64,000 nucleotides of DNA, from NCBI RefSeq assembly GCF_042666235.1, contig NZ_JBHTFQ010000002.1, forward strand, positions 124,001-188,000. The letters run 5' to 3'. Source of the DNA: Halodurantibacterium daqingensis (lineage in GTDB: Bacteria; Pseudomonadota; Alphaproteobacteria; Rhodobacterales; Rhodobacteraceae). The notes under the pieces are model-generated. The model was not told where the DNA came from and ran no database searches. It was given only the letters and a program-made list of their open reading frames with translations. Shown here in pieces: positions 28,368 to 36,618 of this stretch. A program made the translations under genes and the position numbers. Positions within the stretch are counted from its first letter, which is position 1. Every line of letters begins with the position of its first letter.

Positions 28368-29213
28368 TCACAGGGACAGCGGATGTGCCTTGGCCAACGC
28401 ATCGAATGCCATCAGGGTTTCGAGAAGGCGCGGCATGTCGTCAAGGGCGATCATGTTCGGCCCGTCCGATGGCGCGCTGTCGGGGGCTTCGTGGGTCTCG
28501 ATGAACACACCGGCAATGCCGAGGCTGACGGCTGCGCGGGCCAGCACCGGCGCGAATTCCCGCTGGCCGCCCGATGCGCCGCCAAGCCCTCCCGGTTGTT
28601 GCACCGCATGCGTCGCATCCATGATGACCGGATAGCCGGTGGTCGCCATCTGTGGCAGGCCCCGCATATCGGTCACCAGCGTGTTGTAGCCGAAAGAGGT
28701 GCCGCGTTCCGTCAGCAGGATCCGGTCGTTGCCGGTCGAGGCGACCTTGGCTGCCACATTCGGCATGTCCCAAGGGGCAAGGAACTGGCCCTTCTTCACG
28801 TTGACCGCTGCCCCGGTTGCGCCCGCGGCCAGCAGAAGGTCGGTCTGACGGCAGAGAAATGCAGGGATCTGAAGCACGTCCACGGCCTCGGCCACGGGGG
28901 CGCAGTGGCCCGGTTCGTGCACATCGGTCAGAACAGGGCAACCGATGCTGCGGCGCACGCCTTGCAGGACCGCAAGCCCCTTGTCCATCCCCAGCCCCCG
29001 CCGCCCCGACAGCGAGGTGCGGTTGGCCTTGTCATAACTTGCCTTGAACACATATCCCGCGCCGAGTGCCGCGCAGATTTCAGCCATGCGTCCGGCGATC
29101 ATCTGGGCGTGATCGGCGCTTTCAAGCTGGCAGGGGCCGGCGATCACCAGCAGCGGCAAGTCATTCGCAACCGTGACCGGGCCGATCTGGATCTGTTTCA
29201 TCTTCCTGGTCAT
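28368..29213 (-). CDS. kdsA: 3-deoxy-8-phosphooctulonate (KDO-8-P) synthase
   Basis: The enzyme condenses PEP with arabinose 5-phosphate to make KDO 8-phosphate, needed for LPS inner core and for the KDO linker of group 2 capsules. The 281-residue protein shows VIAGPCQLES, FKASYDKANRTS, LTDVHEPGHCAPVAE, IPAFLCRQTDLL, GTSFGYNTLVTDM and MDATHAVQQPGG, all conserved in KdsA. Its ATG overlaps the kpsE stop (ATGA). A second ATG at 29201 is possible. Location in the kps operon suggests that this copy serves the capsule. Confidence 0.95.
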   Translation of the reverse strand: MTRKMKQIQIGPVTVANDLPLLVIAGPCQLESADHAQMIAGRMAEICAALGAGYVFKASYDKANRTSLSGRRGLGMDKGLAVLQGVRRSIGCPVLTDVHEPGHCAPVAEAVDVLQIPAFLCRQTDLLLAAGATGAAVNVKKGQFLAPWDMPNVAAKVASTGNDRILLTERGTSFGYNTLVTDMRGLPQMATTGYPVIMDATHAVQQPGGLGGASGGQREFAPVLARAAVSLGIAGVFIETHEAPDSAPSDGPNMIALDDMPRLLETLMAFDALAKAHPLSL

Positions 29214-30850
29214 GCCGAGACCTGTTCCCGCAGGATCGAGGCGGTCATCGACAGCATGAGGTAGATCCCTCCGAAGATCAGAAACACCAGAGCGGTATTC
29301 TCGAAGGCGCGGGGATAACTCGGTTCGTCGGGTGCGACCGGGCTTACCCCCAGCGAAAGGTAGCGGACCTGCTTGTTGGCCTCGATCCGCGCGGCTTCAA
29401 GCTGTTGCAGCGCCTGGGCCAGCATGGCCTGCCGGGTGTGCACATCGGCCTGCGCGACCAGAAGCTCGCTTTGAATACGCGCGATCGACAGACCGGTCGC
29501 GCTGTCCTGGGTCAGGCGGGCACGGGTCGTCGCGATCTCGCTCTCGAGCGTTGCGATACGCCGTTCAAGGGGATCAACACGCGCGCGGTTCGGGTTCGGG
29601 TTCGACAGCAGCTCCTGAAGCGTCAGCCGTTCCTGGGTCAGCTGGTTTTCAAGTTGCGAGATCTGGTTCGTCAGCAGGTTTACCTCGACCTCGCTCGAAA
29701 TCACCTCATAGCTCTGCTGAAGTTCCACGACACGCCGCTGGGCGGCCAGCATCTTGGCTTCGGCATCCTCGAAGCTCGTCGTCGCGCCGCTCATCTGGTC
29801 GGCGCGCAGGCGTTGGGTCAGTTGATCGACCTGTTCCTCGGCATAGGAAATCAGCGCCAGCGCAAAGGCGCGCGCCACATCGGGATCGGCGGCGATCACC
29901 TCCATCTTGAGGATGCCCTCGGTCGGATCATAGCCGATCTGGACCATGCGCTTGTAGACGCGATAGGCGGCTTCATTGGTGGCGTCGGCAGGCAGGCGGT
30001 GAATCGGATCGATGCTTTCCTGGCTGAAATGCGCCTTGAAGCCCAGTTCTGCGTCCAGCCGCAGCATCGCCTCGCGCGATTGCAGATAGCTTTGGACGGT
30101 GATCGAATCCTGCGACGTGGCAAGGCCGGTGCCGGAAAACAGCCCGCCCAGCTGCGACTGCTGCCCTTCGGCCTGCTGGATCACCATCTCTGACAGCGTG
30201 GAATAAAGCGGCGTTGCCACCCGGTAGTAATAATAACCGGCGATAACCGTCGGCAGGAAGACGAAGAACAGAAGCTGCGCCACCAGCAGCATCATCCGGC
30301 GCTGGCGTCGGCGCGCGATGTCGCGCTGGATCGACAGGATCTGCCGGGTGCGGTCTTCCTCGGCGCGGCGTTCCGGCGAGGGTGGCGGGGCGGGCTGCAG
30401 TTTGCGCGGAAGCTGATCGCCCTCGACGCGGGCAATGTCGGTGCCCGGCGCGCCGTCATCCTGGCCGATCACCAGTTCCAGCATGTTCTCGCGGCTGAAC
30501 GGGTCGATGCCGCGGGCGCGCAACTGGTGAACGGCGTCGAGATCCGAACTGCAGTCGATCCCGTGCCTGATGGCCAGCCGTCGCGCCATGCGCAATTGCC
30601 GGCTGGTCAGGTTTTCGTCGCCGGCATCCGGACCGGCGGTTCCGGCGGAGCCTCCGGCAAGCATATCGTCGCGATCGGGGGCCTCGAACATATGCGCGTC
30701 GTCGCGCTCGGATGCCTGCGCGGCCTTGCCCTTGCGGGGCTGCGTGGCGCGCGCTGCGGATTTCGCCGCCGCGGCGCCTTCGCCCGGGCCAGCCGCATCG
30801 CTGCCGGACAGGCGGACACGGTATTTCTTAGCTCTGGGCCTGGTAGTCAT
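29210..30850 (-). CDS. kpsE: Capsule polysaccharide export inner-membrane protein (KpsE-like)
   Basis: The 546-residue protein is a PCP-3 type (KpsE/CtrB/BexC) component linking the capsule ABC exporter to the outer-membrane channel. A transmembrane helix lies at about 187-207 (LLFFVFLPTVIAGYYYY) and a second near the C-terminus (about 520-540, TALVFLIFGGIYLMLSM). Between them is a periplasmic domain with long coiled coils (about 360-490, for example VELQQSYEVISSEVEVNLL). The N-terminal 185 residues are an unusual cytoplasmic extension, charged and low-complexity. It is coupled to kpsT (23-base overlap) and to kdsA (4-base overlap). Confidence 0.87.
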   Translation of the reverse strand: MTTRPRAKKYRVRLSGSDAAGPGEGAAAAKSAARATQPRKGKAAQASERDDAHMFEAPDRDDMLAGGSAGTAGPDAGDENLTSRQLRMARRLAIRHGIDCSSDLDAVHQLRARGIDPFSRENMLELVIGQDDGAPGTDIARVEGDQLPRKLQPAPPPSPERRAEEDRTRQILSIQRDIARRRQRRMMLLVAQLLFFVFLPTVIAGYYYYRVATPLYSTLSEMVIQQAEGQQSQLGGLFSGTGLATSQDSITVQSYLQSREAMLRLDAELGFKAHFSQESIDPIHRLPADATNEAAYRVYKRMVQIGYDPTEGILKMEVIAADPDVARAFALALISYAEEQVDQLTQRLRADQMSGATTSFEDAEAKMLAAQRRVVELQQSYEVISSEVEVNLLTNQISQLENQLTQERLTLQELLSNPNPNRARVDPLERRIATLESEIATTRARLTQDSATGLSIARIQSELLVAQADVHTRQAMLAQALQQLEAARIEANKQVRYLSLGVSPVAPDEPSYPRAFENTALVFLIFGGIYLMLSMTASILREQVSA

Positions 30851-31487
30851 AAAGCTGTCTCGCCTCTTCCAGAGAGTTGAACATGTAAAGCTGGCCGTCG
30901 CGCAGCACCGCGGCGCTCCGGCAGAATTTCTCGAGCGTCTCGGGCTGGTGCGAGACGATGACCACGGTGGCGCTGCTCAGACGTTCGCGCAGCAGGGCGC
31001 CCGCACGTCGGTTGAATTCCACATCCGTGGTGCCTGGCATGCCTTCGTCGATCAGATAGATGTCGAAATCAAGCGCGAGCATCAGCGAAAAGCTGAATCG
31101 TGCCCGCATCCCCTGGCTGTAGGTGCCGACCGGCATGTCGAAATATTCCTCGATGCCGCAGATCCAGCGCGAAAATGCCTCGACGTAATCGGGGTCGAGC
31201 CCGTAGAGACGGGCGATGTAGCGGGCGTTTTCCTTGCCGCTGTGCTTGCTGACCACTCCGCCCATGAAGCCGAGCGGGAAGGAGATGCGGCAGCCGCGGC
31301 GGATCGTGCCCTCGTCGGGCTTTTCCAGTCCCGCCATCATGTTGATCAGCGTGGTCTTGCCGGTGCCGTTGGGGGCAAGGATGCCCAGCGAGTTTCCCAG
31401 TTCCACCCGGAACGATGCACGGTCAAGGATGACCTTGCGCTGCTTGCCGGTCCAGAAGGATTTGCTGACATTCGTGAACTCAAGCAT
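30828..31487 (-). CDS. kpsT: Capsule polysaccharide ABC exporter ATPase (KpsT-like)
   Basis: The 219-residue ATPase powers export of capsular polysaccharide across the inner membrane. It has Walker A LAPNGTGKTTL, the RRGCRISFPLGF segment typical of KpsT, the signature YSQGMRARFSFSLMLAL, Walker B DIYLIDEGMPGTTD and the H-loop VIVSHQPETL. The size suits the short KpsT/BexA/CtrD group. I chose the ATG at 31487 (MLEFTNVSK). Its partner permease KpsM is not in the neighbouring DNA: the next upstream gene is an unrelated permease, so kpsM must lie elsewhere. Confidence 0.9.
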   Translation of the reverse strand: MLEFTNVSKSFWTGKQRKVILDRASFRVELGNSLGILAPNGTGKTTLINMMAGLEKPDEGTIRRGCRISFPLGFMGGVVSKHSGKENARYIARLYGLDPDYVEAFSRWICGIEEYFDMPVGTYSQGMRARFSFSLMLALDFDIYLIDEGMPGTTDVEFNRRAGALLRERLSSATVVIVSHQPETLEKFCRSAAVLRDGQLYMFNSLEEARQLYDYQAQS

Positions 31488-31616
31488 TCGCGCCAATTCC
31501 CGCGCCACGGCGCGTGCCTTGTCGTGCCGTCACGGCAGGGCGCCGGGCACGACACGCATTATGCGGGAAAAGCCTGCCTTTTGACAACCGCGATATTGCA
31601 GCGCAGCAAAGAGCCG

Positions 31617-32669
31617 CTAAACCATCTGCCAAAGGCTGCCGGCAATCACGGCGCCCCCCAGCGCAAGCCCGATATAGGCCGCGAAGACGCGCGGCTTGAC
31701 CAGCGCCCAGACAGCCACCGCCGCAGGAATGCAGCTGACGCCCCCGGCGATGACAAAGGCCATCGCGGCGCCCTGGCTCATGCCTTGCTGCAAAAGGGTC
31801 TGCACCAGCGGCACGGCGGCATAGCCGTTCAGATAGGCGGGCGCCCCGACCAGCGCCGCGAGAACGATCGGCAGAAGGCCGTCGCCGCCCAGCAGCGCGC
31901 CGATCATCGTGGCCGGCACATAGGCCAGCATCAGCGACTGCAGCAGATAGGCCAGCGCCAGCCATTTGGTCAGGAACAGAAGCTGGGTCAGTGCGGTGGT
32001 GCCAAAAACCTGCCGCCGCGCGCCGTCGGTCCAGAAGGCCCAGCGGGGCGATGTTTCCAGCGCCGCCTGAGCTGACGCGCCACTGCCACAGCTGCTTGAG
32101 GCGCAGCACGACGTCCGGGGACGCCCGGCCCGCAGCGGATCGGCAAAGATCGGCGACCGCGCGAGACTGCGCACCACCAGCCCGCCGCCGATACCCAATC
32201 CGACCGCCGCGATCGTCTTGGCCACTGCGAAGGGCAGGCCCAGCGTGCCGGCGGTGATCGCGAACATCGCCGGATCCATCAGCGGCGACGCGAGCCACAA
32301 CGCCATGACCGCCGACAGCGGCGCCCCAAGCGCGAGAAGCGCTGCGATCAGCGGAATGACCTCGCAGGAGCAGAAAGGTGCAAGTCCGCCCACCGCTGCC
32401 GCCAGCACGATCATGCGCAGCTCATGCCCCTGAAAGGCGCGGGCAACCAGACCCTCGGCCTCGGCGGCGCGCAGCCAGGCCACGGCGGCGACAGCAAAAA
32501 GGATGTAGGGCAGGGTGCCGAGCAGCGACTCGGTCGCGCCGCTCAGTGCCGGGCGAACCTGCGTCGGGTCAAGCACCGCCAGTGCGACGGGGATCAGCAG
32601 CAGTGCCAGCACTGCGCCATCGGGGCGGAACCGGGTGCGTGCAGGGTGGACGTGGGTGGTGTCAGCCAT
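31617..32669 (-). CDS. SO_0444/ArsP-like permease (DUF318 family)
   Basis: The 350-residue membrane protein has eight to ten helices in two halves, each with the family pattern of a small-residue helix plus a conserved polar motif (APFCSCEVIPLI in the first half, GAPAYLNGYAAVPLV in the second). Proteins of this superfamily include ArsP, which exports trivalent organoarsenicals, and SO_0444-type putative metal exporters. The central cytoplasmic loop has a cysteine cluster (RTSCCASSSCGSGAS, about 185-199), which could bind a soft metal or metalloid. It overlaps its regulator gene by 8 bases. Confidence 0.82.
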   Translation of the reverse strand: MADTTHVHPARTRFRPDGAVLALLLIPVALAVLDPTQVRPALSGATESLLGTLPYILFAVAAVAWLRAAEAEGLVARAFQGHELRMIVLAAAVGGLAPFCSCEVIPLIAALLALGAPLSAVMALWLASPLMDPAMFAITAGTLGLPFAVAKTIAAVGLGIGGGLVVRSLARSPIFADPLRAGRPRTSCCASSSCGSGASAQAALETSPRWAFWTDGARRQVFGTTALTQLLFLTKWLALAYLLQSLMLAYVPATMIGALLGGDGLLPIVLAALVGAPAYLNGYAAVPLVQTLLQQGMSQGAAMAFVIAGGVSCIPAAVAVWALVKPRVFAAYIGLALGGAVIAGSLWQMV

Positions 32670-33015
32670 GGTCGTGGCTCCCGGTTGGATCTGGACAGTC
32701 GGCGCAGCATTCCAGCAGCAGGAAATCGGAAAGCTTGCGGATCTCGGCATGCGCGGCTGCGGCGCAGATGATCTGGCGCCCCTTGCGCGCCTGGATCACC
32801 AGCCCGGCCTGCGCCAGCGTCTTCATGTGAAAGGTCAGCGTCGAGCCGGTGATGCCGCAGCGTTCGCCCAGTTCGCCGATGCTCAGCCCGACCGGCCCGG
32901 CCCGCACCAAGGCGCGCAGCACCGAAAGCCGCTGTTCGGATCCAAGCGCGGCAAAGGTAAGGGCTGCCTGTTCAAGCGAGAGGCCGGGCGCGCGGGGAGG
33001 AGGATTCGTTTTCAT
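32662..33015 (-). CDS. ArsR-family metal/metalloid-responsive repressor
   Basis: The 117-residue winged-helix protein has the ArsR pattern: AALGSEQRLSVLRALVRAGPVGLSIGELGE, then recognition helix TGSTLTFHMKTLAQAGLV and the wing ARKGRQIICAA. The C-terminus is cysteine/histidine rich (LLECCADCPDPTGSHDHG), a likely sensing site for a soft metal, metalloid or thiol-reactive compound. The ATG at 33015 fits the N-terminus of the family. It is first in a two-gene operon with the permease and presumably represses it; release by the exported toxin is the usual logic. Confidence 0.88.
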   Translation of the reverse strand: MKTNPPPRAPGLSLEQAALTFAALGSEQRLSVLRALVRAGPVGLSIGELGERCGITGSTLTFHMKTLAQAGLVIQARKGRQIICAAAAHAEIRKLSDFLLLECCADCPDPTGSHDHG

Positions 33016-33093
33016 GATTCTAGTAATATCGAAGTAACGGAATAATGCAAGGCTCCTGTTGCGGCCCGGGAACAAATCCCTAGATGCAGCGGC

Positions 33094-33687
33094 ATGGATC
33101 TTCTGTCTCAGATCGGCGGATGCAGGCTCTGCGCCGGGCGCTTTGCCGCCACAGCCACCCGCCACAGCCCGCGGCCCGTTCCCTGGTTCCGGCCCACGGC
33201 GCGGATCCTGATCGCGGGTCAGGCCCCCGGTCTGCGTGTGCACGCGGCCGGGCGCCCCTTCGCGGATGCTTCGGGCATCCGGCTGCGCGGCTGGCTCGGC
33301 ATGTCCGAGGACGAATTCTATGACCGGGATCGTGTGGCCGTGGTGCCGATGGCCTTCTGTTTTCCGGGCTATGATGCCAAGGGATCGGATCTTCCGCCTC
33401 CGTCCTTGTGCGCGGCGACCTGGCATCAGCGGGTCATGGCCGGCATGCCAAACCTGCAGACGCTGCTGCTCGTGGGCGCCTATGCGCAGCGCTGGCACCT
33501 GGGCACCCGGGCCAGCGTGACCGAGACGGTCGGGCGCTGGCGTGATCATGCACCCCGGCGCTGGCCCTTGCCGCACCCGTCCTGGCGCACTACGGGTTGG
33601 GCCCGGAAGAATCCGTGGTTCGAGGCCGAGTTGCTGCCCGAACTGCGCGTCCATCTGCGAAAGGTGCTGGATGATGACCCCGCTTGA
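33094..33687 (+). CDS. Uracil-DNA glycosylase superfamily protein with Fe-S cluster motif
   Basis: The 197-residue protein carries the two glycosylase motifs AGQAPG (residues 41-46) and PHPSWR (160-165, His161). It also has four cysteines spaced like the [4Fe-4S] site of family 4 enzymes: Cys10 and Cys13 (CRLC), then Cys89 and Cys106 (C-x16-C). It should excise uracil, or a related deaminated base, from DNA. It differs from classic family 4 in having Q in motif 1 in place of E. It overlaps the SseB gene by 14 bases. Confidence 0.82.
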   Translation: MDLLSQIGGCRLCAGRFAATATRHSPRPVPWFRPTARILIAGQAPGLRVHAAGRPFADASGIRLRGWLGMSEDEFYDRDRVAVVPMAFCFPGYDAKGSDLPPPSLCAATWHQRVMAGMPNLQTLLLVGAYAQRWHLGTRASVTETVGRWRDHAPRRWPLPHPSWRTTGWARKNPWFEAELLPELRVHLRKVLDDDPA

Positions 33688-34456
33688 CACAGCCCATGCC
33701 GCCATGACGGCCGCCCCCGAGGACGATGCCGCGCGATTGCGGTTCTACGAGCGGCTAGCCGATGGAGAGATGTTCCTGCTGCTCGAGTCCGAGCCGGAGG
33801 GCGAAACCCTTGTGCCGCAGGTCTTTCCCCTGGAGGAAGGCAGTTATGTGCTGATCTTCGACCAGGATGAACGCCTGGCCGAGTTCGTCGGGGCCACTGC
33901 CCCCTATGCCGCCTTGCCGGGGCGGGTGATCGCCTCGCTTCTGGCCGGGCAGGGGGTTGGGCTGGGCGTCAATCTTGGTGTGGCCCCGTCGTCGATGCTG
34001 ATCCCGTCCGATGCGGTGGACTGGCTTGCCCGCACCCTGGGTCACGCCCCGACCGAGCTTGAGGCCCGCCCCGAGGAGTTTCTTGCCCCCAAAGGCCTTC
34101 CCGAGGCACTGCTGACGGCGCTGGATGGCAAGCTGGCGCGGGCCGGGGGCCTGGCCTCGACCGCCTATCTTGCCGGGGTGCGCTATGAGGGCGGGCGGCG
34201 CGGCCACATGCTGGCCTTCATCGACACGGCCGAAGGGGCCGAGGGCCCGCTTGCCCGCGCGGCCGCCGAGGCGCTGACCTTCTCGGGGATCGATGCAGGC
34301 GAAATGGACGTGGCCTTTTTCCGCGCGCAGGATCCGCTGGCGGCGGTGCTGGCGCGGGTCGGCCTGCGTTTTGATCTGCCCCAGCCCGAACAGCCCTCAC
34401 AGGTGGCGCCCCAGCCCCCGGGAATGGACCCGTCGAAGCCGCCGAAACTGCGCTGA
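33674..34456 (+). CDS. SseB family protein
   Basis: The 260-residue acidic protein matches the SseB N-terminal domain pattern: ARLRFYERLADGEMFLLLES near the start, LVPQVFPLEEGSYVLIFDQDERLAEF, and AALPGRVIASLLAGQGVGLGVNLG with a C-terminal helical half. SseB-type proteins in E. coli were linked to serine metabolism, but the function is not settled. Two adjacent ATGs (33671, 33674) are possible. It overlaps the glycosylase gene and probably shares its transcript. Confidence 0.75.
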   Translation: MTPLDTAHAAMTAAPEDDAARLRFYERLADGEMFLLLESEPEGETLVPQVFPLEEGSYVLIFDQDERLAEFVGATAPYAALPGRVIASLLAGQGVGLGVNLGVAPSSMLIPSDAVDWLARTLGHAPTELEARPEEFLAPKGLPEALLTALDGKLARAGGLASTAYLAGVRYEGGRRGHMLAFIDTAEGAEGPLARAAAEALTFSGIDAGEMDVAFFRAQDPLAAVLARVGLRFDLPQPEQPSQVAPQPPGMDPSKPPKLR

Positions 34457-34462
34457 CTTTGG

Positions 34463-34483
34463 GGTATTCGGATACCTATTTTT
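34463..34483 (+). terminator. Short hairpin with T-tract after the SseB gene
   Basis: A 5-bp stem (34463-34467 with 34472-34476, loop TCGG) is followed by TATTTTT. The stem is short but the layout is that of an intrinsic terminator, placed 7 bases after the stop. Confidence 0.45.
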
Positions 34484-34524
34484 CAACACAATGTTTTTGC
34501 TCGATTTTTCAATGAACATGCCGC

Positions 34525-34552
34525 TTGACGTGAGCAGCGAAGTCGTTAGAAC
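34525..34552 (+). promoter_or_regulatory. Promoter of rplM-rpsI
   Basis: TTGACG at 34525-34530 and TAGAAC at 34547-34552 are separated by 16 bases. Together they form a good sigma-70 type promoter about 65 bases before rplM, as expected for a strongly expressed ribosomal operon. Confidence 0.6.
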
Positions 34553-34615
34553 ACGGCCATCCCGGGCCCGCCATCAGGCTGGCCCCTGACCGTTTCTCTC
34601 GAAGTAGGGCCAGCA

Positions 34616-35080
34616 ATGAAAACCTATACCGCAAAACCGGCGGAGATTGAGAAGAAGTGGATCCTGATCGATGCCGAAGGCATCGTTCTGGGCCGCCTCG
34701 CCACGATCGTCGCCATGCGCCTGCGCGGCAAGCACAAGCCGACCTTCACCCCCCATATGGACATGGGTGACAACGTCATCATCATCAACGCCGACAAGGT
34801 GCAGATGACGGGCAACAAGCGTAACGACAAGACCTACTACTGGCACACCGGCCATCCCGGCGGGATCAAGAGCCGCACCGCGCGCCAGATCCTTGAAGGC
34901 GATCACCCCGAGCGCGTGATCGAGAAGGCCGTCAAGCGCATGCTGCCCGGCGGCAAGCTGTCGCGCCAGCAGATGACCAACCTGCGCATCTACGCCGGCG
35001 CCGAGCATCCGCATGAAGCGCAGCAGCCCGAAGTTCTCGACCTCAAGCCGCTGAACCCGAAAAACACGCGGAGCGCATGA
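34616..35080 (+). CDS. rplM: 50S ribosomal protein L13
   Basis: The 154-residue protein is the large-subunit protein L13. It begins MKTYTAKPAEIEKKWILIDA and shows GIVLGRLATIVAMRLRGKHKPTFTPHMDMGDNV and the conserved AVKRMLPGGKLSRQQMTNLRIYAG. It is coupled to rpsI: its stop (TGA) overlaps an ATG and lies within reach of the rpsI ribosome-binding site. The rplM-rpsI pair is nearly universal in bacteria. Confidence 0.98.
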   Translation: MKTYTAKPAEIEKKWILIDAEGIVLGRLATIVAMRLRGKHKPTFTPHMDMGDNVIIINADKVQMTGNKRNDKTYYWHTGHPGGIKSRTARQILEGDHPERVIEKAVKRMLPGGKLSRQQMTNLRIYAGAEHPHEAQQPEVLDLKPLNPKNTRSA

Positions 35081-35082
35081 TC

Positions 35083-35568
35083 ATGGCCGAAGATATCAAA
35101 ACCCTCGACGATCTGAAGTCGGTCGTGTCCGGCACGCCCGCCGCCGAGGCCGAGGCGCCCCGCACCCCCGTGCGCGACGAGCACGGCCGGTCCTATGCCA
35201 CCGGCAAGCGGAAAGATGCGGTTGCCCGCGTGTGGATCAAGCCGGGCACCGGCAAGGTCACCGTCAACGGCAAGCCGATCAACGAATACTTCGCGCGCCC
35301 GGTGCTGCAGATGATCCTGCGCCAGCCGTTCCAGATCACGAATGTCGAAGGGCAGTTCGATGTGATGGCAACCGTGAAGGGCGGTGGCCTTTCGGGTCAG
35401 GCCGGTGCGGTGAAGCACGGCATCTCTAAGGCGCTCCAGCTTTACGAACCCTCGCTGCGCGGCGCGCTCAAGGCGGCAGGCTTCCTGACCCGCGACAGCC
35501 GCGTGGTGGAACGGAAGAAATACGGCAAGGCAAAGGCTCGCCGGAGCTTCCAGTTCTCGAAGCGTTAA
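35083..35568 (+). CDS. rpsI: 30S ribosomal protein S9
   Basis: The 161-residue small-subunit protein has an N-terminal extension of about 35 residues typical of alphaproteobacteria. The S9 core follows: SYATGKRKDAVARVWIKPGTGKVTVNGKPINEYF, GGGLSGQAGAVKHGISKAL and the basic end KARRSFQFSKR, which reaches the P-site tRNA. I chose the ATG at 35083 over 35077 because the GGAG site is then 9 bases away, not 3. Confidence 0.97.
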   Translation: MAEDIKTLDDLKSVVSGTPAAEAEAPRTPVRDEHGRSYATGKRKDAVARVWIKPGTGKVTVNGKPINEYFARPVLQMILRQPFQITNVEGQFDVMATVKGGGLSGQAGAVKHGISKALQLYEPSLRGALKAAGFLTRDSRVVERKKYGKAKARRSFQFSKR

Positions 35569-35602
35569 CAAGAACGCTGACGGCAGAACGATCGATGACC
35601 TG

Positions 35603-35638
35603 GAAAGCGCAGTTCCTGCTGCGCTTTCTTGTTTTTTT
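35603..35638 (+). terminator. Intrinsic terminator after rpsI
   Basis: A 10-bp perfect stem (35603-35612 with 35619-35628, 6-base loop) is followed by a T-rich tract (35629-35638). It lies 35 bases after the rpsI stop and is a textbook Rho-independent terminator. Confidence 0.9.
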
Positions 35639-35639
35639 G

Positions 35640-36357
35640 GCACAATCCCACATCTCGAAGTCTTGCCGTCCATGGCGGCGCGGTCGGCCACCCGCTTGCT
35701 TTGCGCCGCGGGCTTGATCGCGCAATCGCAACGATTCTGCGGCGAACGACTTTCCGACGAAGACGCGTGAATCACCTCCGGCCGTCCCCGTTGGAGGTCT
35801 TGTAGAAGATGCCACTTCCTTCCCGACGAGGAATTGCGCCTGGTTCACGGGGGCGCGACAACGGCAACAGGCCTCGGCGAGATGTGCTCTGGTCCTCGAT
35901 GTCCACCGGGAAGCATCACGCCCTTCGCTGATCTGAGCTCGATTGCGCTGACGGCGCCTGCGCGGCGAGCCCTTAGTGGCCGCCGTGGGTCGCCATAGGG
36001 TGCTCGAACCGCTGGGGTCAAGGGTGGCGGAGCCCGGTCGCGTTCAAGTCGACGCCTCGCTTCCTGCCAGCGAACCGTCCACATCCGCCATGTAGTTCCG
36101 TCGTTCCAGTTTTCTGCGGTCACGGAGTCCGTGCCGCGGTCGATGGGAGCATCGCCTGGGCTCAGTAACGGCGGGTCGTGGACGGCCGAGTTCAAACAGA
36201 TGTTGCTCGCGTGTCATTAGGGCTTCGTTAAGAACTGGCAGAATAGGATGCGAGAACCATCCAAGGCGCAATCACGCGGTTATGTTCAGCCAAGGATTGA
36301 CGGACGCGGTGCGGGTGGCTCACTCTGCAACGGAGCAGTACAGACAAGAGTCCTCGA
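35640..36357. other. Gene-poor stretch, possibly eroded DNA
   Basis: About 720 bases lie between the ribosomal operon terminator and a small ORF. GC appears lower than in the neighbourhood, and frames on both strands are short and broken. Some minus-strand fragments (around 35650-35850 and 36045-36270) read like coding debris but match no family I can name. No terminal inverted repeats were found, so no mobile element is called. Confidence 0.4.
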
Positions 36358-36618
36358 ATGGCCCGTCTATCGATCTTTCACAACCCGCTTGGTGGCGGCA
36401 GCAGTCTTGGCCTGCGCAAGACGGACAGCGGCACGACCGAGATCATCTTTGACGACGGCGTTGCCCGGCGTCTGGTGTGGCGCGTCGCGTCCCCCGGCAT
36501 TGCCGAGCATCGGCTCAGTGATGCGCTGCGCGCGGCCATACATCAGACCCGCGTGCTTCCGGCACTTTATGCCGAGTTGAAGAAGCGTAGCATCGCGATC
36601 GAGAGCGTGATCCGCTGA
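36358..36618 (+). CDS. Small protein of unknown function
   Basis: The 86-residue ORF has coding-like third-position GC and a coherent mix of residues: MARLSIFHNPLGGGSSLGLRK at the start, then TEIIFDDGVARRLVWRVASPG, and a helical end VLPALYAELKKRS. I do not recognise a family, and the ribosome-binding site is weak (AGAG, about 9 bases upstream). It sits isolated inside a gene-poor 2-kb stretch. It could be a surviving or a spurious ORF. Confidence 0.4.
   Translation: MARLSIFHNPLGGGSSLGLRKTDSGTTEIIFDDGVARRLVWRVASPGIAEHRLSDALRAAIHQTRVLPALYAELKKRSIAIESVIR

Noticed and set aside
33016..33093. ArsR operator dyad
   Set aside because: The gap has an AT-rich segment (TAATATCGAAGTAA) that could be an operator, but the inverted-repeat match is only partial.
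35640..36240. Remnant of an IS630- or IS5-type transposase
   Set aside because: A few residues on the minus strand (RVFVGKS near 35760) vaguely recall a transposase strand, but the DDE residues and terminal repeats are absent, so no element is called.
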